Below are positions 6,350-13,914 of a DNA stretch of 14,190 nt, piece after piece. Location: the NCBI GenBank assembly GCA_934254925.1, contig CAKQMD010000037.1, forward strand, positions 1 through 14,190, given 5' to 3'. Each line of letters starts with the position of its first letter. Position 1 is the first letter of the stretch. The translations under genes and the position numbers were made by a program. The notes under the pieces are model-generated. The model was not told where the DNA came from. It searched no databases and worked only from the letters and a program-made list of their open reading frames with translations. This stretch comes from an uncultured Alphaproteobacteria bacterium. Its GTDB lineage: Bacteria > Pseudomonadota > Alphaproteobacteria > RF32 > CAG-239.

Positions 6350-8031
6350 CACAAATAATCCTCAGGGTTGATTTGATCCAATTGCTGTTTGTTTAAATAT
6401 TGTTCGGCATAGTCGCGGTAAACCCCCGATTTTATAAACACTTCGTAGAGGGCAGGGTCTATATGACCGCTGTTTTTCATTTCCTGCATGATTTTCATGA
6501 CTTCGGAAAGCTTTTTGGGTTCTTTGTAAGGACGATCAGAAGCGGTCAGAGCTTCAAAAATGTCGGCGATGGCCATGATTTTTGCCGGAACGGACATTTG
6601 TTCTCCGGTCAGATGATTGGGATAACCTTTGCCGTCGACGCGTTCGTGATGCGCACCGGCATATTCGACGACATTGCTTAATTCCGGTGGAAAAGGCAGG
6701 GCTTTGAGCATGTCTATGGTGACGACGATATGGTCGTTGATGATTTCTCTTTCTTCTTTGTTGATTGTACCCGAGGAAATGCTGAGATTGTATAATTCTC
6801 CGTCGTTGTTATGACGGGCCAAGTGTTCCGGAAGGTCCTGCAGGAGCGTTTCTTTGCCCGGCCGGCGATAGGCTTCGGCGTTTTTGAGATTGTCGCGTTC
6901 GGCCCAGGAAAGACCTTTCGTGCGGTCAAAGTAACGCATATATTCGATTTTGGAAAGCCCTTGCAGGCGCGTGACATCTTCATCGGTAAGGGGAATGTCG
7001 CCGGTGTTACAGCGGGCAATAAAGTCAAAATCGTTTTCCAGACGGCGTACTTTGGCAATAAATTCGGCCTGGAGGTTTTCGGGACTATCCAGGTTGGCCA
7101 GACGTTTTTTCAAATAGTCGATATGAGCATCGCGCCGCAAGATTTCAAAACGGCTGCGAATTTCGTGGATGCGGTTATAAATGGTTTCCAATTTGCTGGC
7201 TTTGTCGACAATGTATTCCGGCGTCGTTACTTTGCCGCAATCGTGCAACCAGGAGGCAATGTGCAAAGCGTACCAGTCGTCTTGACTCATTTCAAAAGAG
7301 GCCAAGGGGCCTTCTTTTTCTTCCACCGCCGCGGTGGCCAGCATGCGGGCAATAACCGGCACCCTTTGGCAATGGTTGCCGGTATAGGGAGATTTGGCGT
7401 CGATGGCGCGGGCCAAAACGCCGATGAAAGATTCCAACAGCTGGTCATATGATTCTTTGAGGCGGTTCTTTTCCATGACCAAAGCGGCGAGGTTGCAGAG
7501 AGACTGAATAATTTGCCGGGCAGAAGTCGTGAATGCGATGTTTTTTCCAAAGCTGTCGGCAGCGTTGAAAAACTGGGCGACACCGAAAATTCGCCGCGTG
7601 GAGCCAAGCAGGGGAATGGCCAGCATGGAGACGGTGCGGTAGTTGTGGTTTTCATCAAATTTTTTTATCAGCGAAAGGTCGATATTTTCTGCTTGATAGA
7701 CATCTGCGACATTGATGATTTCTTGATTGACGGCCGCTAATTCGGCGGCAGGGCGGTTTGTGACCGATGAGGTTGTTTCCAGGGCTCTGGTGGGGTAAAT
7801 CCCCAGATTGTCGGAGCCTCTTTTACTGTGGTTGAGGCTGGCGATCCAGCTGTATTCGAGGCTTAAAAACCGATTGTCGCTTAAAAGGTAAAAAAAGCAG
7901 CCGTCGGCGTTGCACTGCCGAGCCGCCGTCTGAAAGATCTCTTCCAAAACAAGGCGACTGTCCGCCTCGCTCAGCAGCCGGTTGTTTATTTCCAGGAGCT
8001 TATTTAAAAGAATGTCATTGTCGGCAGCCAC
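6349..8031 (-). CDS. GAF and HD-GYP domain c-di-GMP phosphodiesterase
   Basis: The product is 560 residues. Residues about 20-190 form a GAF-like sensor domain. The HD-GYP domain starts near 195: HCQRV (220-224), the HDCGK metal centre (263-267), HHERVDGKGYP (461-471) and DIFEALTASDRPYK (490-503). All signature residues are present, so it should hydrolyse cyclic di-GMP. Between HDCGK and the HHE motif lies an insert of about 155 residues (271-425), rich in charged helix (LETIYNRIHEIRSRFEILRR), far longer than in minimal HD-GYP proteins. There is no membrane segment, so it is cytosolic. The start is GTG at 8031 with AAGGA about 10 bases upstream; no nearby ATG fits. In a flagellated cell it could link an unknown GAF signal to motility. 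Confidence 0.92.
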   Translation of the reverse strand: MAADNDILLNKLLEINNRLLSEADSRLVLEEIFQTAARQCNADGCFFYLLSDNRFLSLEYSWIASLNHSKRGSDNLGIYPTRALETTSSVTNRPAAELAAVNQEIINVADVYQAENIDLSLIKKFDENHNYRTVSMLAIPLLGSTRRIFGVAQFFNAADSFGKNIAFTTSARQIIQSLCNLAALVMEKNRLKESYDQLLESFIGVLARAIDAKSPYTGNHCQRVPVIARMLATAAVEEKEGPLASFEMSQDDWYALHIASWLHDCGKVTTPEYIVDKASKLETIYNRIHEIRSRFEILRRDAHIDYLKKRLANLDSPENLQAEFIAKVRRLENDFDFIARCNTGDIPLTDEDVTRLQGLSKIEYMRYFDRTKGLSWAERDNLKNAEAYRRPGKETLLQDLPEHLARHNNDGELYNLSISSGTINKEEREIINDHIVVTIDMLKALPFPPELSNVVEYAGAHHERVDGKGYPNHLTGEQMSVPAKIMAIADIFEALTASDRPYKEPKKLSEVMKIMQEMKNSGHIDPALYEVFIKSGVYRDYAEQYLNKQQLDQINPEDYL

Positions 8032-8099
8032 GGCGGTAAGTTCCTTATCTTGTTCCGGTTTCTTATCTTAGCGGCAAGTGGTTAATAAATCTTCAAAGT

Positions 8100-9206
8100 T
8101 TAGCTGATTTTGGAAACCAGATATTCAATGTCGGCTTCGTCGAGTTCGTCAAAACCGGATTCATAAGACAAGATGCGCTCGATCACCTTATGGGCAAAGG
8201 ATTTGCGATCGCTTTTGCGGCAGTCGAAACGGATTTCGCGAATCACTTTAAGCGCGCTGAAGACCGCGGGGAACATTGTTTTGGGAATATAGGCCTTGCG
8301 CAGCAGGTTGCGGATCATGAAATCCAGGGAAGAATTGAACAATATCTTGCGGACTTCGACAATCGGCGTATTGGAAAGATAAACCAACGCATATTCAAAA
8401 AACTTGAGATCTCCCATACAGATGGAACGTACGACCAAAGAGGGGGTCAGATGATTGGAGGTGTAGAGTTGGTGAACCAGTTCTTCGACTTGTTTGTCGG
8501 TACTGTATTCTTCGGAGATTTTCAGCGTCGTCTTTTCCTGGACTTGTTCCACGATGTCGGCGGCAAGGTCCGTGGAGATGTTGTGATTGAGAATCAAGCG
8601 TTTTTGCAGTTCTTCGGACAAGGAATGGACGATTTTTTCAATAACCGAAGTCGGCAATTCGGCGCGATAGACCAGAGCGGTTTGAATATCTTTGTCTTCG
8701 GAGTATTTGCTGATGATTTGGTCAAAGGCACTTTCGCCGATTTCGGCGGAATTGTTGGAAATGAGCACGCCGACCACCTCTTCGGGGCAGCGTTCGACAA
8801 TGTAGTTGGAAATTTCTTCCGGCAAACCGCTGCGGCCGGCGACGGCTTTTTGCTTGTTGATGCTGGGGATGTTTAAAATGCGGATCATGTCCTCTTTGCT
8901 TAATCCCCGATAGTTTTGAATGAAGGGAACGGCGACGTTGTCGGTATCGGCAATCAGGGTATCGACCAGGTCTTGGGGAAGGTTTTTGCAGTTTTTAAGG
9001 CTGTCGGCCAGAACTTCGCGGATTTTAATTTCAACGTCACGCACCATGATGCGGAAAATATCCTCGGCCAAGCGCATGCCTTTTGGGGTGACGGTTTCGC
9101 CGTTGTAATAGGCGCTCACCTTCCGGGCAATGACGCTTTTGCTGTCGATTGCCGGGTTTTTGGCCAGGTTTTCAAGATCGGCCTTATTGAGTTTTGCTTT
9201 ATCCAT
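8100..9206 (-). CDS. DUF2336 family protein
   Basis: The product is 368 residues, soluble and helical, and fits DUF2336, a family of unknown function I associate with Alphaproteobacteria. Seen features: an N-terminal LENLAKNP...SVIARKVSAYY, then a series of repeat-like helical units with HEAT-like character such as GLSKEDMIRIL and AELPTSVIEKIV. It ends in ESGFDELDEADIEYLVSKIS. I prefer the ATG at 9206 (MDKAKL) because GGGTGGA sits 8 bases upstream. A longer frame opens at TTG 9269, but those codons overlap a likely promoter. The HD-GYP gene follows after 68 bases, so they may be co-transcribed and functionally linked. The family call rests on recall, without a profile search. Confidence 0.75.
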   Translation of the reverse strand: MDKAKLNKADLENLAKNPAIDSKSVIARKVSAYYNGETVTPKGMRLAEDIFRIMVRDVEIKIREVLADSLKNCKNLPQDLVDTLIADTDNVAVPFIQNYRGLSKEDMIRILNIPSINKQKAVAGRSGLPEEISNYIVERCPEEVVGVLISNNSAEIGESAFDQIISKYSEDKDIQTALVYRAELPTSVIEKIVHSLSEELQKRLILNHNISTDLAADIVEQVQEKTTLKISEEYSTDKQVEELVHQLYTSNHLTPSLVVRSICMGDLKFFEYALVYLSNTPIVEVRKILFNSSLDFMIRNLLRKAYIPKTMFPAVFSALKVIREIRFDCRKSDRKSFAHKVIERILSYESGFDELDEADIEYLVSKIS

Positions 9207-9239
9207 AATTTGCATCCACCCGTTTTCGTTCTTGTCTAT

Positions 9240-9269
9240 ATAATAATAAATTTGTTTTTCAAATGCCAA
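9240..9269 (-). promoter_or_regulatory. Possible internal promoter for DUF2336, HD-GYP and gloB
   Basis: On the minus strand, TTGGCA (9269-9264) and TATTAT (9245-9240) are spaced by 18 bases in the only sizeable gap between the DUF2333-NifU-Bax block and DUF2336. Overlapping AT-rich alternatives make the exact -10 uncertain. Confidence 0.35.
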
Positions 9270-9280
9270 TGAACTTTTTG

Positions 9281-10225
9281 TTACAAATTTTTGTCTTTTT
9301 GGATAAACTTTGCAAAATTTGGAGCTAAGTCCTTGTCAATCATCTTACTATTTAGTTTTGATTTGTCAATTATATTCAATTCATAGAAAGCAATCGTGTA
9401 TTGCAGGAGGCCGGCATAGTTTTTCAGCGGCGTGTCTAAAAGCATCAGATGTGCGGTTTCCGTACCAAGGAGGGGTTTTTCGCGGTAGTGAATATTGCGG
9501 CGCAAATGGCGAAATTGTTCATAAGTTATCGAAGAGTTGATCTTTAAGGCGTAAGAGGTCATGGCCCCGTAGAGATCGGGAAAAATGCGGATGCGGTAGT
9601 CGCTGTCGGCTGGTTCCCCTTCCGGGAGCAGGCCTTGATCCGTGTGCCAGACGAGTTCTTTGTAAAGAGAATTTGCCTCACGAGCGGGACGGGATTGTCC
9701 CCAGTCGGTGGCAATGGCGGCGGCGGCGATTAAAAAAGACGGCGGGACAGTGTCAACCTTGTCTGACAAAGCATTTAAAAGCCGTTCAATGCGGCGGTAG
9801 CCCTGAAGGCGGGTAAAAACGTCGTATTTACGGGCCATGGTTTCCAAGGCCTCTATCTGCGGCGCCGACAGATCCTTTCGGTTTTGAAATTCGGTCTGAA
9901 GAGCCAGAAGCTCGTGACGTTCTCGGGCTATTTCCTCGTTGACCTTCAAGGCCAAGGGAGCCAGGATTTGAATGAAAAGGCGTTTGCGCGTTTCTTCGGG
10001 CAGTTGTTGCAGGTCCTGGGGCAGACGGGACAGAAAAATCGGCGGCAATTGGTAATCCGGGAGCGGCAAGGCGTCGTTATAGTCATAAGTTTCAAAAAGC
10101 GACAATAAGTTTTGTGCCGGAAGGTCTTTCAGCCACAATTCCCGAGGGTGGGACGAAGCTAAGACAGCGGAAGCCAATCCGAAGAAAAGAAGGAAAAAAC
10201 TGCCGATGCCTTTTTTTATGCTCAT
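9281..10225 (-). CDS. Exported Bax-like glucosaminidase-fold protein lacking the catalytic Glu
   Basis: The product is 314 residues. It has a signal peptide: charged start, hydrophobic FFLLFFGLASAVLA, likely cleavage after Ala23. PPIFLSRLPQDL (61-72), the charged NEEIARERHELL (96-107), VDTVPPSFLI (157-166), WGQSRPAREANSLY (175-188), and the YRIRIFPDLYGAMTSY...YEQFRHLRR stretch match the Bax/FlgJ-like glucosaminidase layout. The family motif AQAAxESGWG reads AAAAIATDWG here, so the catalytic Glu is Ala172, and the NxLFG motif is NSLYK. It is thus probably a periplasmic pseudoenzyme that may bind peptidoglycan or a partner. Its start overlaps the NifU stop as ATGA. A DUF2336 gene follows 75 bases after its stop. 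Confidence 0.7.
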   Translation of the reverse strand: MSIKKGIGSFFLLFFGLASAVLASSHPRELWLKDLPAQNLLSLFETYDYNDALPLPDYQLPPIFLSRLPQDLQQLPEETRKRLFIQILAPLALKVNEEIARERHELLALQTEFQNRKDLSAPQIEALETMARKYDVFTRLQGYRRIERLLNALSDKVDTVPPSFLIAAAAIATDWGQSRPAREANSLYKELVWHTDQGLLPEGEPADSDYRIRIFPDLYGAMTSYALKINSSITYEQFRHLRRNIHYREKPLLGTETAHLMLLDTPLKNYAGLLQYTIAFYELNIIDKSKLNSKMIDKDLAPNFAKFIQKDKNL

Positions 10226-10776
10226 TCCTGCTCCGTTGCCTCAAAGTTTTTAACGGCCTTGACTTCGGGGATGTAAGCCTTGAGGACTTTTTCCACCCCT
10301 TCTTTCAGGGTGACCAGGGCGTAAGGGCAACCGGCGCAGCTGCCGCGCATTTCCACATAGACGGTTCCGTTGTCGAAAGATTTGAAGACAATGTCTCCGC
10401 CGTCTTGTTTGACTGCCGGGCGAATGCGGGCGTCCAGCAATGTTTTGATTTGTTTGATCAGCGTTTCCTGATCGGGTTTTTCGGAGTGAATTTCCGTGAC
10501 TGCATCGCTGCCGGTGGCCAGGTGGTCCAGTATTTCCGCCAAAATCTGGGGCTTCAGATCTTCCCAGGATGCTTCGGGGCTTTTAGTGACGGAAATCATG
10601 TCCGGGGCGATGAAGATTGAGACGATGTCGCCGAGGTCAAACAGTGTTTCTGCCAACGGCGATTTGCGCAAAGACTTGGCGTCGACAAATTCGGCGGAAC
10701 CGGATTTTAAAATTTTTACCGGCGGAAAAAAGTTCATAACCTGCGGGTCGGGCGTCGTTTGAGTTTCAATGATCAT
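10222..10776 (-). CDS. NifU/Nfu-type Fe-S cluster carrier
   Basis: The product is 184 residues and has the two-domain layout of alphaproteobacterial Nfu proteins. The N-terminal scaffold domain (about 3-90) starts TQTTPDPQVMNFFPP, a variant of the usual TPNPNTLKF motif. The C-terminal NifU domain (about 105-180) has IRPAVKQDGGDI (118-129) and the cluster-binding RGSCAGCPYA (144-153) with Cys147 and Cys150. It should accept a 4Fe-4S cluster and pass it to client enzymes in the cytosol. It overlaps both neighbours by 4 bases (ATGA), with DUF2333 upstream and the Bax-like gene downstream, so it is tightly coupled to envelope genes. This coupling is unexpected for a housekeeping Fe-S factor and may reflect only operon economy. 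Confidence 0.92.
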   Translation of the reverse strand: MIIETQTTPDPQVMNFFPPVKILKSGSAEFVDAKSLRKSPLAETLFDLGDIVSIFIAPDMISVTKSPEASWEDLKPQILAEILDHLATGSDAVTEIHSEKPDQETLIKQIKTLLDARIRPAVKQDGGDIVFKSFDNGTVYVEMRGSCAGCPYALVTLKEGVEKVLKAYIPEVKAVKNFEATEQE

Positions 10777-11801
10777 GGTTGGCCTTTCTCTTTGAGTTTT
10801 TGGGAGATTGCCGAAGCTTGAACCGAAGCTTTCAACATATGGAAAGCCAAAGTGTTCAGATGGTTGGGAGCCGACAGCGAATTGGGCTCGCCGTTGCGGA
10901 TGATTAACGGGTTGAGGGTTACGGCATTTTCCAAATTATGAAGCATTGTCGTCCAGTTTTTATATTGATCGCGGGCAACGACAATGTCCTTATAGTCATG
11001 TCCCAACGCTTTTAACAACAGATAATAGCCGTAGGCGCGTCCTTGGTAGTAATAAAACATGTTGTCTGCCTGCAGGTCATAAAAATCGGAACTGTGTTCG
11101 CGGATTTGCGCTTCCAGGCGGTTGGTGCCGCGTTCAAGACTAGAGGAGATCCTCTCCAAAATCAAGGCCAGATCTTGCGGCGTTTTGTAAAAAGGGATCG
11201 TTCCGTCTAAAAGATCTTGGTTGAATTTGATCAGTTCTTTACGGGCTCTGCGATATTGAGAAGCCGCCGAAGGAACGGGGACCAATGAGTTTCCGGGGGC
11301 GAACATCCAGATTGTTCCGTCGTATTTCAAAAGACGAGAGGCTTCTAGCAGATGTTGGTTGTCGTTGTCGGCAATGGTTTTGCTCCAATTGCGGCTCAGC
11401 GAAGCGGTGACGTTGTTTAAGGCCGAGACCATGCCAAGCTGAAAGGCAGGCATGTTGTCTAAAAAACTGGAAGGAAAAAAGAAGGGCAGATTGGGTGTCC
11501 ACATCTTTTGGTTAATTTCGCGGTTGAGAAGAAAGGCTGTCATTTCCACGGTGGCGGATTGTTCCGGCGGGGTTTGAATTTCATAATCGGTTGTGGTGTC
11601 GATGTTGTGGATCAGAGCGGCGCCGATCGGGTAGTATAAAAAGAGAAGAGCGATAAGCAGAAACAGAATGATTTTCCACCAGGAGTTAAAAACATCAAGC
11701 AATTTTGCGACGCTGCGACGCAGGGAAGGTCCGAAAAACCGCAATTTGGACAGTTTTTTCAACTGGCGGCGGAGCAGAGCGTTAAATTTTGGCTCAGGCA
11801 T
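10773..11801 (-). CDS. DUF2333 family membrane-anchored protein
   Basis: The product is 342 residues. A basic cytosolic N-terminus (LLRRQLKKLSKLRFF...LRRSVAK) is followed by one membrane segment, WWKIILFLLIALLFLYYPIG (about 42-61), and a large periplasmic helical domain. Seen in it are MTAFLLNREIN (88-98), WTPNLPFFFPSSFLDNMPAFQLGM (102-125), a SRNWSK...LLEASRLLKYDG stretch, and YYYQGRAYGYYLLLKALGHDY. These fit DUF2333, a family of unknown function. The start is ATG 11801, preceded by AGAGGA at 7 bases; a TTG at 11822 would add seven residues. It overlaps the murJ end by 8 bases and the NifU start by 4, so translation is coupled. Its job is unknown; a role in envelope assembly is inference from murJ. 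Confidence 0.75.
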   Translation of the reverse strand: MPEPKFNALLRRQLKKLSKLRFFGPSLRRSVAKLLDVFNSWWKIILFLLIALLFLYYPIGAALIHNIDTTTDYEIQTPPEQSATVEMTAFLLNREINQKMWTPNLPFFFPSSFLDNMPAFQLGMVSALNNVTASLSRNWSKTIADNDNQHLLEASRLLKYDGTIWMFAPGNSLVPVPSAASQYRRARKELIKFNQDLLDGTIPFYKTPQDLALILERISSSLERGTNRLEAQIREHSSDFYDLQADNMFYYYQGRAYGYYLLLKALGHDYKDIVVARDQYKNWTTMLHNLENAVTLNPLIIRNGEPNSLSAPNHLNTLAFHMLKASVQASAISQKLKEKGQP

Positions 11802-13377
11802 GGGATTTTCCTCTTTTAACAAATGTTTTCACCAGATCGGTAAAGTTCAGCACTCCTGTTATTTTAGCCGCTATCAGGAAAGATGCAAGCCCGAAAAAGC
11901 CGATGATGCCCAAAATAAAGATTTTTGGCAAAATGCTCAGGTGCAGCCAATTGCCGAAGTAAAGGTTGAGCAGAGACTGGACCGCAACCAAAACCAGGCC
12001 CATCAGCAACGAACAGACGACGATGTTGAGGCATTTGCGACGCAAGGGAGCGGAGAGCTGCCAGTAGTCTCTTTTCCTTAGGCCTCGATAATATTGCCAG
12101 AGGGAGACGAAAGCCGCGATTGTGGTTGCCGAAGCGATGCCGACATGGCCGAAAGGGTGCATTAAAATGACGGAAAAACACAAGTTGGCCAAAAGAACAA
12201 TAATGCTGTATTTGACCGGCGTGCGGGTGTCGCCGCGAGCGAAGAAGTTTGGCGCCAGAGCTTTAACGATGACGTAAGCCGGCAGGCCGACCGAATAGGC
12301 GATGACGGCTTGGGCGGTTTTGATTGTTTCCTGAAGACCGAAACGGCCATGTTGGAACAAGATGTTAATCACCGGTTCCGCCAAAACGATCAGAGCGACG
12401 GCGGCGGGGACGGAAAGCAAAACACCGTATTCAACCGCTTTGTCTTGGGCTTGGGCGGCCTCTTGGGTTTGTCCGGCGCGAAGATGCTGTGCCAAAATCG
12501 GCAGCAGGGCGACGCTGATGGCGGCGCCGACAACGCCGAGCGGCAGCTGTTGCAGGCGATTGGCGTAATAAAGCCAGGAAATTGCTCCTGTTCCGACCAG
12601 AGAAACTAAAATGGTGTCCACCATCATGTTGATTTGATAGACGCCGGCACCGACGACGCCCGGGGCAATACGTTTGAACAGAAGGCGGATTTCGGGGTTT
12701 TTAAGCAGGCGGAAAGCATGCCAGTCCGGTTTAAGCCAAACGTTTTCCCGGTGCAGGAAATGAGCCAGCCACAGGATTTCGACAAAACCGGCAACGGTGA
12801 CGCCGACGGCAATGCCGTGTGCCGGCGTGGGCGAAAAGGGAACAAACAAAAAAGCCGAGGCGATCATGATCAGGTTTAAGATGATGGAAGAAGCCGCCGG
12901 CGCGGCAAAGCGTCCCAAAGCGTTTAAAACGCCGGATTGAAAAGAAACGATGGAAACAAAAAGTAAAAAAGGAAAGGTGATGCGCGAGAGCGATGCGGCA
13001 AGCTCTATTTTGCCGGGATCGTTACTGAATCCGGGCGCCAGGATTTCGACGACCGCCGGCATAAACACTTCCATCAGCAATATGAAAATACCGATCAAAA
13101 CGGTTAGAACCGAGATGGCGTGAGCAGCAAAACGCAAAGCTTTTTCGCGACCATCGGCGACGATTTTGGCAGAAAGCATGGGGACAAACGCGGTGGTGAA
13201 GGCGCCTTCGGCAAAAAGGCTGCGAAAGAGGTTGGGGAGTTTGAAAGCGACAAAAAAGGCATCGGAAATCAGGCCGGCGCCGAGGTAATTGGCCAAAACC
13301 ATATCGCGTAGGAATCCGGTGACGCGGCTGACGAGGGTGAAACCGCCGAAAGTGGCAATTGATTTAAATAAGTTCAC
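11794..13377 (-). CDS. murJ: Lipid II flippase MurJ
   Basis: The product is 527 residues (E. coli MurJ has 511), a MOP-superfamily protein with about 14 membrane segments that moves lipid II across the inner membrane for peptidoglycan synthesis. The N-terminus matches the family strongly: SRVTGFLRD (17-25), SDAFFVAFKLPNLFRSLFAEGAF (38-60) and FVPMLS. Arg18, Arg24, Asp39 and Arg52, essential in E. coli, are conserved. The start is GTG at 13377 with AAGGA 7 bases upstream. It is the first gene of the minus-strand series, and its 3' end overlaps DUF2333. The short C-terminal basic tail TFVKRGKSHA is cytosolic. Upstream lies a 188-base intergenic region shared with a divergent gene. Confidence 0.96.
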   Translation of the reverse strand: MNLFKSIATFGGFTLVSRVTGFLRDMVLANYLGAGLISDAFFVAFKLPNLFRSLFAEGAFTTAFVPMLSAKIVADGREKALRFAAHAISVLTVLIGIFILLMEVFMPAVVEILAPGFSNDPGKIELAASLSRITFPFLLFVSIVSFQSGVLNALGRFAAPAASSIILNLIMIASAFLFVPFSPTPAHGIAVGVTVAGFVEILWLAHFLHRENVWLKPDWHAFRLLKNPEIRLLFKRIAPGVVGAGVYQINMMVDTILVSLVGTGAISWLYYANRLQQLPLGVVGAAISVALLPILAQHLRAGQTQEAAQAQDKAVEYGVLLSVPAAVALIVLAEPVINILFQHGRFGLQETIKTAQAVIAYSVGLPAYVIVKALAPNFFARGDTRTPVKYSIIVLLANLCFSVILMHPFGHVGIASATTIAAFVSLWQYYRGLRKRDYWQLSAPLRRKCLNIVVCSLLMGLVLVAVQSLLNLYFGNWLHLSILPKIFILGIIGFFGLASFLIAAKITGVLNFTDLVKTFVKRGKSHA

Positions 13378-13380
13378 AAG

Positions 13381-13500
13381 ACGATCCTTTTTTATGCATG
13401 TGTTAAAGATATATTATTGATTTGGGTGCAGTATATGCTATAAATGTTAAGAATTGGCATATTTTTTGAGCTTTTGCGCTGTTTATAAACAAATTTTTGA
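13381..13500. other. AT-rich intergenic region upstream of murJ
   Basis: This holds the murJ ribosome binding site (AAGGA, minus strand, about 13385-13389) and presumably its promoter. No pair of boxes on the minus strand is good enough to call. No gene, repeat or hairpin is seen in it. Confidence 0.5.
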
Positions 13501-13529
13501 TTGACAAAAGAAACTGTTTTTGTGATAAT
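13501..13529 (+). promoter_or_regulatory. Near-consensus promoter for the 93-residue gene
   Basis: TTGACA (13501-13506, perfect), a 17-base spacer and GATAAT (13524-13529). The start would lie near 13536, giving a leader of about 30 bases. Confidence 0.75.
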
Positions 13530-13565
13530 AGACAAAAGAATGAGATTTTTATTTGGAGAAGTTAG

Positions 13566-13847
13566 ATGAATAAAGAGTTAGGTCTGCTGCTGAAGGGGGT
13601 TAATCGTCTCCCTAAAATGGCTGAATTTGTGAAAAAAAATCCTGAACTTATTGCTGAGGGGTCGACGAAAGAAGTCATCTTAGGTTGGCCAGAGTTGTTG
13701 CAGTCTCGTACAAGGGCAGCGGAGGTAAAGGGGAAGTTTAGCGGGAACGTTTATATTCCCGAAGAGCCGGCAACTGTCAGGAAATGTGTCAATGCTTTAG
13801 AGGAATCACCTCTCTCTTGGAAAGACAAATCAACGATCCGCGATTAA
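13566..13847 (+). CDS. Unknown small protein, 93 residues
   Basis: I do not recognise this protein. It is small and basic, with no signal peptide or membrane segment: an N-terminal helix MNKELGLLLKGVNRLPKMAEFVKKNPELIAEG (residues 1-20 and on), then KEVILGWPELLQSRTRAAEVKGKFSG, a probable strand NVYIPEE (61-67) and a short helix TVRKCVNALEE. Support for a real gene is strong: a near-consensus promoter, GGAGAAG 5-7 bases before the ATG, and a clean terminator 38 bases after the stop. It is a single-gene unit divergent from murJ and convergent with the flagellin gene. Codon use looks like the neighbours' by eye. A role in flagellar regulation is suggested only by position. Confidence 0.65.
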   Translation: MNKELGLLLKGVNRLPKMAEFVKKNPELIAEGSTKEVILGWPELLQSRTRAAEVKGKFSGNVYIPEEPATVRKCVNALEESPLSWKDKSTIRD

Positions 13848-13884
13848 TTGAATCCGCATGACTTTTCCAGATTTTAGAATTTAT

Positions 13885-13914
13885 AAAGAACTGCTTTGGG
13901 CAGTTCTTTTTTTG
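13885..13914. terminator. Bidirectional terminator between the small gene and flagellin
   Basis: A perfect ten-pair stem, AAAGAACTGC (13885-13894) with GCAGTTCTTT (13900-13909), has a five-base loop. A T-run of seven to eight follows on +. On the minus strand the same stem follows the flagellin stop and is trailed by a broken T-rich stretch, so it probably ends both convergent genes. Confidence 0.85.

Noticed and set aside
6811..7452. Long + strand open frame (213 residues) antisense to the HD-GYP gene
   Set aside because: It is the shadow of a strongly supported gene in a G/T-rich antisense strand; it has no family motifs and a poor start context.
8190..8876. Long + strand open frame (228 residues) antisense to the DUF2336 gene
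   Set aside because: It is Phe/Gly/Asp-rich, as expected from the complement of Lys/Glu/Leu/Ile codons. It lacks a promoter and SD, while the minus-strand frame is a recognisable protein.
9269..9271. TTG as the start of the DUF2336 gene, giving 389 residues
   Set aside because: The extra codons overlap a possible promoter and have no SD; ATG 9206 has GGGTGGA at 8 bases.
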